Assembly: GCF_037042905.1 (NCBI RefSeq)
Contig: NC_087253.1
Span: 11,823,001 to 11,887,000, forward strand
DNA length: 64,000 nt
Origin: Lytechinus pictus
Lineage: Eukaryota; Echinodermata; Echinoidea; Temnopleuroida; Toxopneustidae
Direction of reading: 5' to 3'
In this document: piece by piece, positions 22,997-34,100 of the stretch
How positions within the stretch are numbered: the first letter of the stretch is position 1
How the letters are laid out: every line of letters begins with the position of its first letter
Program-made: the position numbers and the translations under genes
Notes under the pieces: model-generated
Seen by the model: the letters and a program-made list of their open reading frames with translations, nothing else
Told to the model about the DNA's origin: nothing
Database searches by the model: none

Positions 22997-23547
22997 AGTC
23001 AGGAGTCTTGACCTTGAAGCAGATGAAATGCCAAGTAAAAGCAGCATCCATGGATGGAATATAATGATGCTTATCATAACACAGCAATTAGTCAGTGTGC
23101 TTACTTTTCAGCTTAAGTTTGATAAAGTTACAAAGCAAAGTGTTACACAAATGTACTAGATCTAGATCTACTAGGATTTGGGTATCATTGACCTTGACTA
23201 CAAAGACTACATTATGAAATTATCTTTTGCTTCCACTACTTGAGTTCAGCTTTGATTCTTTATGAAACAACCCAAAGGGGACGAATGGACTAAGATATGT
23301 AGATCCCACATTATAACAAAACACCAAAGGTAAATTGTCGTAGAAATCTACCATTTTTTCCCCATTTTTTTCATCATACCTTCCTAGGGGACATATGGTT
23401 CTATGACATTTGCTCCAGTGACAATTGGTCTGCTGTAATTTCCACACACTAATAAGACAACCAACTTCACCCCTGGATTTAAAACTATACCCTATCCTAA
23501 ACCCATTTAACACAAAAGCCTACTGCCACCTGCCACCCTAACTCTAT

Positions 23548-23856
23548 GGCCCGTATTCTGAAGTTGGGTTTAACTTAAACTCAGGTTTCAAGTTGTGGTT
23601 TAAGTATGGATAGCCAATTGTTCTATAAATCACTAACGGTAGAGATATCATATTTCAGCTCATTTGGTTCTCAAGCCATTCATAATTGTCTAGGAAGTAT
23701 AAATTGATGTTTGCCTTCACCATCGGTGAATCAGGAAAGAGCATGAAAAACATAATAAACATACAACTTAATAAAAATTTTGACACTCTTTGCTTCCCAT
23801 AATTTTAGCAGAGTTAGACCATGGTCTAAGTTAAACCTGACTTCAGAATACAGGCC
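23548..23856. mobile_element. Palindromic MITE with GCCCGTATTCTGAAGT ends, copy 1
   Basis: Starts GGCCCGTATTCTGAAGTTGG and ends ACTTCAGAATACAGGCC. The sub-ends GGTTTAACTTAAAC and GTTAAACC are inverted too. Copy 2 lies at 31149-31451 in reverse orientation inside a PTDSS2 intron. Confidence 0.75.
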
Positions 23857-24378
23857 TAAATCATGAAAGGAGGTTGAAGGTTCAATTCCCGCCCATGATG
23901 GATGAGTAATACCAAAGACTTCTGCGCTTTTTGGCCAGCTACTCAGCGTATATGAATGGAGAAGGGTGATGACATATATTACCCAAAGCCTGCTCACATA
24001 TTAGCCTGCAGCTTGTGGCTACCTTGGGTTAATACGGACTGTTAGTATTAGTTTACACTTTACTACGAATACCTTTTAGACAACTTTTGGTATATTTGGC
24101 AAATCATCACAAAATCCTTATATTATCTTTGGTTTATGATACTGAAATACAAGTAAGACATAAGCTGCTGTGAATTTTATCTAAACATAACTCATGTGAT
24201 TGTGACTCAAAAGGTGGCTCTGACTAGTAGCAAAATGGCAATATAAAAAGTCCCAAAATATTTAAAATCATCACATTAGGGCCTTTAAAATCTATATCAA
24301 CCAATTGAATACCGAATTATGTAACTCCCATAGGTTTCACACAGCGAATAGAATACTCGATTCCAATAAGCAAGTGGG

Positions 24379-24527
24379 GGCCCATTTTCAGAAAAAAAAA
24401 ATGTTATAACAAATTTGCAATAATAGTTTAAAGCTACTGAAATCCATCAATTTGATTGGGTGATGGTGAACTATTTATAGAAATTTAATATTTGTTATTA
24501 TAACAAGTCTTTATGAAACAGGATCCT
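24379..24527. mobile_element. Palindromic MITE related to 3006-3154 (opposite orientation)
   Basis: Ends GGGCCCATTTTCAG and TTTATGAAACAGGATCC; the core AGTTTAAAGCTACTGAAAT is the complement of the core of the element at 3006-3154. Confidence 0.6.
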
Positions 24528-25111
24528 GGAAGAGATAGTCACAATGCTGTGTAATACATTAGGGCTCAGGATGATTTTGCCCTCATGACTACCCAAATAG
24601 CCCCTAAAATTCCCCCAAAATGCATGCTTTGGGGTGACCATTCTTTCTAGAGTCACCCCAAGATCCGTCACAAAAAATATTCAAAGATTGTTCAAAATCA
24701 ACATTCTAACTATGGAAGAATAATGATATTTGCTGCTAAAAGTAGCCCTTAAAATGAAAGAAATAGCCCACAATTTTCCGCAATCCCCCAAATGTGGAAA
24801 AAAAAGATAGCCCACAAAAATTATTATTATATTCTGCTCAGTCTCAAAATAATGTTAGACGCTTTCTTTTCCCCACAATTCATACGATTAATTGTGTAGA
24901 GTCACCACAAGTATATACATATCAATATTAAATTGTAATGGCATAGCTCCTTCACAAGGAGAAAAGAAATCACAATATATAACACCAAATCGATTGCAGA
25001 ACGATGGAAAGATTTCAGGTGGACATAAAGATGTATAAAAACGTTATAAAACATATTTCATATCAACACATTAAAATTGGATGTGCATGTAGTACAGATT
25101 GAGATGGCTAT

Positions 25112-28100
25112 TCATGACTTCCCGTTTATGACCCGTTTCTTCGACCTGGTTGCATAGGGGCTACCTCGATTCTCCACACCGTTGTCGACGCCGTCCCCGT
25201 CCGGTCCGACCGTCCGGGAGGAAGCCGAGCTGCTTTTGGTGACCGAGCTGACCAGCTTGGTGGTCTTGACCGTCCGAGTGACCGCCTTCTCTTGTCCGTC
25301 CGCTCGACCGCTGTCTTCGGCGGTGTCCTTGGGGTCCGTGGGGCTGCTGGTGCTGCGCCATCGACTCGGGGACCAGATACAGAATCGCCAGACTGTCCAG
25401 AGGACCAGAGCTAGGAAGAAGACCAACCAGGCGATGGCAACGGGACGGGGGAAGGGCTTGGTGATTACGTCAAACTGGAACTTGACCGAGATGAGTGTCT
25501 CGCTGAAGATGATGGCAACTAGCACCCAGGACTGCTGGCCAAACTTCTTGCAGTTCCTGAAGAAACAAGAAAGAATAGATTTTCTTTACAAGGATCCCCA
25601 AATCTGAATGGTTTATGATAGCAATTAAAACCAGCGATTGTCGGCCTGAATTCCCATAAAAAGTTAGGTAAACAGATATGTTTTTGAATAATGATAAATG
25701 TGGGTTCAGCAGCTTTTTGGAATCCGCAAAATAATTACACTTAGCCCATGTACATTTTAAACCAAGAGATGGTTAGGCCTAGTAGTAGTTAGACTAAACT
25801 GAGAGCATAAACCAAATGGGTTCAGCCTATGTGATATTCACAGGGGTCCCACAGAAATTTGAAAACAGAATTCCATGACTTTTCCATGACTAAATTGCTG
25901 CTTTCCATGACTTCCAGTGATGTCGCAGGAGTTAGGTAGAATTTGGGATGTCACAAAACTGGGAAAAATTGAAATCATGAACATCAATTATAATAGCAGA
26001 GTATGATCACAGAGTATGAGAGTTGCGAGACACGACAAACTGGAAAGCTGCTATAGCCAAGAGGTAAATGCAATTCCATGACTTTTCACAAATTTTTCAA
26101 AATTCCCTGACCACAAATTTTTCTAGGATTTTCCATGACTGTGGGGACCCTGTTTTCAATTCATTCATTTATATTCAGATGTTGCCATAAAAAACGTATA
26201 AAACTAAGGTTAAAATGGGTAGCATCTCAAGAAGCTTACGCTTTCCACTGATGTGCTCCCTTACAGAAAACAGCTGCACACAAAAAAATATCAACATAAA
26301 CATTAAGCTAATCAAATAAAACATAGACACATAAGACATCTATGATACTGATAAAAATAACATACAATTGCTTGAAGACCAGGTGGACACAACCAATGCA
26401 ATGAAAATGCTGACTTTGGATCTCTACATGTTTAACTTACGGATCTTCGATGTACTGATATGTCTCCCTCAACGCCACACAGCCGACAGGACAGAGGATG
26501 AATAAACGAGACCAGTTAATGAAGTGAGGTGGCGGTATCCATAGAACGGTCTTTAGGTAAAATGTGTTCAACTCTGACAGTGTCCACTGTGAGAAAAAAA
26601 GAGGAATATCATTAAAAGTCATCCTCCGAACAAAAAATATTACGACCTACTTCTTCTTCTACTACCTCCACATGCTTCTTCCTCTTTTTTTCTTCTCCTC
26701 TCTTTTTCTTCATCCTCCTTCTGTTCTTCCTCTTGCTCTTCTCCCTATTCCTCCTCTTCTTCCTCCTTCTTTATCATCCCATTTCCTTTCCCATCTCATC
26801 CACCTCCTCACTCTCCTATCCTTCCTCGCTATCTTCCTACTACAGATGGAAATTTTATTTAAGGATATCGTACACAGTTACATGTACAATCTAATTTAGT
26901 GGTTAGTTCAAAATACCATCATGTATAAACCAAACACAAGAAGGTCTGAATAATGTGTAAAATACAAAATGCCCATGACAAAAATTTTCTATGCAGTGAC
27001 GGAGTGACGGAATGATGGAATAGATGGAATAATGCACTGTTCTATCATTGATGCCACAAGTTATGCAATCTTTTGGAAACACTGGTCAGCCGGTATCTCG
27101 ACTTGGAAACCATCATGATGTGGCCTTCTCTTCAAATTCCTCCTCTACAAAGTGCACTATTCCATCATTGACGACACAAATTACTAGTATGCAATCTTTT
27201 GGATACACTGGTCAGCCGGTATCTCGACTTGGAAACCCTTCTGATGTGGCCTTCTCTTCCTCCTCTACAAAGTGCACTATTCCATCATTGACGTCACAGA
27301 TCATGCAATCTTTTGGACATGCAAGATGGCATGGTATCTCAACTGGGCAACCCTTGTGATATGACCTTCTCTTCCTCTTCAACTTCCTCCTCCTACGAAG
27401 TCCTCTATATTCCATCATTGATGCCATAAATCATGGCATCTTGTGGACACACTGGACAGCCGGTACCTCGACTGGGCAACCCTCGTGACGTGAGCCCCCC
27501 TCCCCACAGGCACTTATCAGATTCCGCAGAGGGTGACGGCTGCAAAAATTCAGTCAGGAAAGGGGGGTGCGGATCGACTAGGACTAGATTACCAAAATTC
27601 ATCATTCAAACTTTGATGAAGGAGGGCTTGTTTTGAAAGTATAGTGGGAATAATTCATCCTCAGATGGACCGGCAACATACCCGTCAGAAACAATATTAA
27701 TTGCCAGGCCAACCTCGGATAATTAATTCCTCACTATACATTCAAAAGAAATGCCTGGTATATTTTAACCGTTCTTTATGTTACGCAAGAATTACAGATC
27801 GAGGTATTCTGGTTGTAATCGATCCATTGCAGTAACAAAAGAAGACACACAATGACAAGCTTTACACCTGCAATACATATACAGATGTCCATTTCCAAAA
27901 ATCATACTTAAAATGGTGGGAAAATATTGAATTCAGGCATGTCATGAAATGGCCTCAAAATGCAGCATTTCTCATCAAAATCCTGAATCATGTGGAAAGT
28001 GAATGGGAGCGCAGACATGGGGCACCATTTTTTGTTCAATCTAAAAATGACCGGCCGAGGTTTTTTCCAAGAAAAATCATGTTTCTCTCAATTGTTTATG

Positions 28101-31100
28101 AATGAGATTTTTGCTGCACTTAATCATAAGAATATAAGATTATCAACTGAAAATATTTGTGGAATTTTTTGTGGAATAAAAAGAAATTCAAGTTTAGTCT
28201 CAATTTAAATTTTTAGGTGCGCAGACACGGGGCCCCTATCATAAATGTATATTCATTTAATGTAAATATGTAAATGAGATTCGTACCAGAGTACAGATGG
28301 CTAATACTGCAAGCCATCTGTTGAGATTCTCCGTTGGTCTCCATTCAAATCTTGTCCAACTGTATGGCGTGAACTGAAGGATCATCCGTTTTAACTTTCC
28401 CCTGTGGTAAACAAACAATGAGAAAATTGTATTACTATCATAGTTTGGCGATACACATTCAAATTTTCTGGATGGTTTTTCTTTCTTCAAACTTCAGACC
28501 GAGGAACTGTAGCTTGGGCAAATTGGTCAAATTCACGCTCTCCAAATTTTTACCACATAAGCCAGATGGGCTGTCAAGACAGACAGATTATAATATGCCA
28601 ATAAAAAAGCCTTTCGTACATTCTATACGATTCCATTTCCCCATGATCTGTAACATTCTGGCCTCTGGCCCAAATTCACAAAGGTGGTTTTGAAAACCTG
28701 TCGGTGGAACTCATGGTTTATGCAGATTTCCTGTATAAATTACACCTGTTTTACCGCATATACATGTAGTATAAAAAATTGAATATTGATGCGCGCTTTC
28801 ATCAAAGTGTGCAAAATTGACGCTTGTTGCCATGGCTGAGAATGCTTTTTTATTCACGAGTCTACTGTTTTGAATGAATCCACTGTTCAAAACAGTAGCC
28901 AAGCGTCAATCTAGCACACTCTGACAAAAGCATTGAACAGTTTTGTAATATATCTGGTAAATTAGGCATAATATATACAAGAAATATGCATAAACCATGG
29001 GTTCAACCGAAAGTTTTCAAAACCACCTTTGAGAATTCGGCCTTGAAGCTTCTGTAATGAACTCACCCGTATGTTGGAATGTGATACAGGCCTCTCCAGC
29101 TATATGTCTTGATATTGAGATAGTTGAGTGTCACCATACCTAGCCAGATACCAAGGCCATTGCAGACAAGGAAGTCCATTATCCACTAATCAAAACAAGT
29201 TCAATGGTGAGAGATGTTATGGTAAATGACAAGCAAAAGAAAATTATTGAGAGAGGGTAAGAGATGGGACAGGGAGAAGGGGAGTGAGGGGGAGAGACTA
29301 TGGCAGGCAAAGATATCCATCAGGGTGCTACATAAGCACTTGCCCGATTGCCCGGGGCAAGTACAAGTTATAGAGTCGGGAAAGTGTTTTGAAGTAAAGA
29401 CCATAACTACTTGCCTGAATCGGGCAAGCAAAATTCTCACAGTAGAATGACCAAAATTAGGGTCGATATGATATGATATTGACCCTAATTTTGATCATGG
29501 CAGGCAAAATAAAATCACTTTGGAAAATGAAATGCAATAACAAGGTAGGTCAGTTCATGACAAAAGAGAGAAAAACGTCAATGGTTTATAAAACCGCAGA
29601 ACTTTCTTTTGAAGAGGAAAAACTTTTTTTTTCAAGGATTTTTTCGAGCAAGTGAAATAGATTTTTGGGCAAATATATTCCAACTATTTAAAAATTTACT
29701 TGCCTGACTGGGCAAGTGCTTCTAAAAAGTTATGTAGCACCCTGTCCATGATCCACTATAAAGAAATAAACACAAGATATTTATTGGTAGTAAGCGATGA
29801 AAAGTGCTGTGGCTCAGTGGATAAGTCTCCAGACTTTGAACCACAAGGTACGGGATTCTAATCCCACCACAGCACTAGCATCCTTTGGCAAAGCGTATAT
29901 CTACATTTGTAACTCTTCACCCAGGTGTAGTAAATGGGCACACGGTAGGAAGGAATTCCTTCGATACTCGAGCGCCCGATCAGGGTGGCTGTGCTAAAGC
30001 CGGGGTAATAGTATGCAGCGCTTAGAAACATTTGTATTATGTGCAATATAAATGTTCAGAAGGGAGATATAGGAGAGAGATAAAGAGAGAAAGAGTGAAA
30101 GGCCTTTGCAGATACATAAATCCACTAAACATAAAATTGAATGAGTGAGAAACAGGAGAGAAAGAGGCGAGGGAGAAAAGAAGAGAATTTAAAAACCTGT
30201 AGCAGCACCATCAGAAATTGATATATGGACATTAGGCTATATGTAATGATCTGCCTTAACTCAAACATATCAAATAATTGTGGGCGCGTCGTGGTCTAGT
30301 GGTTCTGAATCTCACCTTTCAAACAGGGTCGTGGGTTCGAATCCTAGCCATGGCGTGTTTTCCTTCAGCAAGAAATTTATCCACACTGTGCTGCACTCGA
30401 CCCAGGTGAGGTAAATGGGTACCGGCAGGAAGTAATTCCTCAAAAAAGCTGTGCACACCAGAATCGGTTTGACTAGCTTAGCCGGGGTAATATAGGAGCG
30501 CCTTGAGCACCTAGCAAGGTAGATACGTGCGCTATACAAATCCTATATTATTATTATTTATTATAAGACGAGTATTGGTAACAATTATGAAAGAAAGACC
30601 AAGAAGGAAAACGAGAAGGAGAAGGGGAAGGAGAGTAATACGAAGAGGAAGAAAGAGAGGTAGAAGAAGTACTTACATGATCCCACCAGCATTCCCCAAA
30701 GTTATTTAGTTGATGTTCGAAGGTGTATTCCATGATCTCGAACGATATACTCAATATGGTACATAGCCAGTAATCTCTTATCATAAGCATCTATACCACA
30801 AACAAAAACAAAAATACAATTGTTGATTACAAATTCAAGCTAAAAAAATGAAACAGTGTTTTAATACTACATGTATGTTCCTTTAACCAGTCGCACACTT
30901 CACAATCAAACTACAACATGAGTTTTTAACAAAGAGAATTTTGCATTAAATGTGAAAGTTTCAATTATTTATTGAAGTTTGGCATACTTTTAGGAATATT
31001 AAGATCGGCACTCTGCTTTGCTGCAAGCCCTGTGGTCAGAATAATCTATAATATCTGCTTCAAGTCACAGTCAATGATGAGGTCATTATGATTGGCATTG

Positions 31101-34100
31101 AATTGCCTTTTATTTCCACAGGGAGGCGCAAAACAGACTGAAACATTTGCCCGTATTCTGAAGTCAGGTTTAACTTAGACCATGCTCCAACTCTGTGCTA
31201 AAATTATGGGAAGCCAAAAGTTTTTTATTAATCTTTATGTTTCTTATGTTGACTGTGCTCATTCCTGATTCACTGATGGTTAAGACAATCATCTATTTAT
31301 ACTTCCTAGACAATTGTGACTTATTTGAGAGCCAAATGGGCTGAAATATGATATCTCTACTGTTAGTGATTTATGTAACAATTGGCTATCCATACTTAAA
31401 CCACAACTTTAAACCCGAGTTGAACTTAAACCCGACTTCAGAATACGAGCCTTAGAGTCAAGTATTCATACCACTATTCAGAACTTTGATGGTTAAGATT
31501 TTTTTTCGGTTGGAATGCTCATATCAAAAGGTTTTACAATTTCTTTGACAACTGAATCGATCGAAATGTGTATTGTGCGCCAGACAAAAGTTAGAGCAAA
31601 AAATAATATCATGAGAAAGTCTTTAAAGATAAGTGATAGTTGCAGTAAAAACTTATTTCACAAGAAAAGTCTATAAAACCATGGTTAATTGTTACTATAT
31701 CATCATGGATAAAAATCTGGTAAAGTTAGGTAAACTGAACTTTGGAAAATAATGAAATCTATACTCAAAATTCATCATACTAAAGATCGCCACCAACAGG
31801 CACACGTGTGACAGTACATTATCATTGCTTGCAATATTATTTCCATCTTTACCATAATCAGTTTCTCTTCTATTACATACCTTTATGTACCATCCAAGCA
31901 CATGAGCCAAAACAAATATGTCCCATTTTTCCTGGAGAAGAAAAGCAGAAGGAAAGAGATAAAAGAACCAGTGAACAAGTGAAGTCATCCATAGACCTTA
32001 TGCATTGAACTCATCACGCCACCATCTTAGAGGCTGGATCACTTGCTGGGCATGAATTGGTGATCTGCAGCTGGCAATCTCTGACAACTCCATTTATACA
32101 TATTCCTATATCCTCTGAGGGAGGGCGCTACAAGGTTTATGCAAAAGGTCTATAACATATAACTTGCATTCTAGAAAACTAAATCAAGACTCTACCATAC
32201 ACCTTCCAACACAATTTATAATAATAATAATTAGACTTATATTGTGCCAAATCCACTTCGTAGAGTGCTCAAGGCGCTTTTTAGGGGATTATAAAAGAAA
32301 TTAAGAAGAATTGAAGAGAAATGTTTTAAGGTATTGTTTGAAAGTTTCAGAGGTCAAGCACTGTTTAATGTTTTCAGGCAGGCTATTCCATAACTTGGAA
32401 GATGAGTGAACAAATGATCTTTCCCCCAAAGGTTTTGGAAACTTTGGGGGTTAACGAGAGAATGGGAAGAGGAGGAATGTAAGGATCTTGAAGGGGTATA
32501 ACTTTTGATCAGTGAAATGAGGTACTGGGGAGAAGAGCCATGGACACAGTGGAAAGTTAACAACAAAATCTTGAACATAATACGTTGTTTTACAGGGAGC
32601 CAATGTAAGGATCTTAAAACAGGAGTAATGTGAGTGCGCCTGGTGGATAGAGAAACGATGCGAGCGGCAGCATTTTGAAGTTTCTGAACTTTGACTAACT
32701 GATTCTGGGGTAGATTGAACGAAATTAAAGCGTGAACTAATTTTCCTGTGGCTTGTCGAGACAAGTATTTCCTAATAAATAAATAAAAATTTTCCCTGTC
32801 AAACAGAGATTGATGGATTTTACTTTTATTCCATGATTACAGTATCTTTTTTTTTTTTTTGTAATTCACACATTCAGGCCTTCTGAAGCTGGGGTATTGC
32901 TCAAACTTACCCAGAAATTATGGAAAGCGCCCTCTGGGTGTCCTGGTGTGTAAAAGCTGCAATCCTCGGCATAAGTCTTCTCAGGGAGCTCCTTACCGAG
33001 ATCTGAATCAATGTAACTAATCAGCTGTCTTGCATCATCTACAGACTAAATAGAAGGGTCGAACATCAAAAGATAAAATGTGACCAGGCATGGCAAAACC
33101 CCAAAAAGTTTCCAAAATGATTTTTTTTTAGGTAAATATCCCTACTGAAAGAGGACAATCTCAGCTATAATACATGTCACAACTACTGGGTGATCTTAAA
33201 TGGAAACCTCATTACAAAGAGAACAATCACTACCAAAGAAATTTATCTTTAAAAAAAAAACAGGGATTGAAGTAAGAAGTCGAAGCAAACTTCCCCTATA
33301 CACTATTGAGCAAAGGTGGCAAAGAAAGGATTAAATATCATTTAAATTTTTCAAAGAGGGGTCATCAAATTGGCTCCAAATTTGTAACACCAATTAGACA
33401 CATCCTTTTCATGATTTTAGAGAAGAATACTTATCCAGTTTTCAATTTACATTTACTGTCCAAAATGCTGAAAATTTCATCACGGTCTGGTAATGAAGGA
33501 CATACGCACACCATTATGAATATGCATGAAGGTAGGCTGAGGATGCCATGTTCCCGACTTTCATTTTTATTATTTTTTATCATTACTTATTTGGCCAAAA
33601 AAAAAAACTACAAATCCTACACTGTAATTACAAAAATACATTTTGAATGATTGATGTTTTTTTTTTTGGGGGGGGGGGGGGGGTTGGTCAAATATTTCTT
33701 GACAGAAATAACCTGGAGTGATTTTTTTTTTTTTTTTTTTGCTTTCCGAATTTATGAATATCAGCAATCCCTCTTGGAAAATCGATTACAGGCTCCTGCT
33801 ATCTTTGCCTGTTTGAACAGAGCCAGGGTTCATTTGATTTTGTAAAATAGATTTCATTTTTGCTGGTTGATGTTATCGAAAAGGCCCACAATGAATTTCA
33901 TATTGTGATGAACAATGGGGCAATTCCATAAGATAATGGACCCTTTGGTCTGTCCAGCCCCCACTTACTTTAACTTTTTACTTTCCTTTAATAAAAGGGT
34001 ACTCTGTGCTGGAAATAATTCTGAATGAATAAGAGAAAAATTTACTGTCCAAAATGCTTAAGATTTCATCATGGTCTGATAAAGGAAATATGCACACCAT

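Larger units (their letters stand above)
22170..25111. other. Intergenic region holding MITEs only
   Basis: No coding exon recognised. Contains elements at 22641-22996, 23548-23856 and 24379-24527, and a long poly-A tract near 22900-22930. The 3'UTR of the minus-strand PTDSS2 gene must extend into the right end of this region, but its end cannot be fixed. Confidence 0.45.

Noticed and set aside
25182-25607. 141-codon plus-strand frame
   Set aside because: Antisense to the last PTDSS2 exon; low-complexity Ser/Thr tail complement.
29806-30360. Functional tRNA genes
   Set aside because: A/B-box sequences are present but the cloverleafs are imperfect and each is fused to a SINE body.
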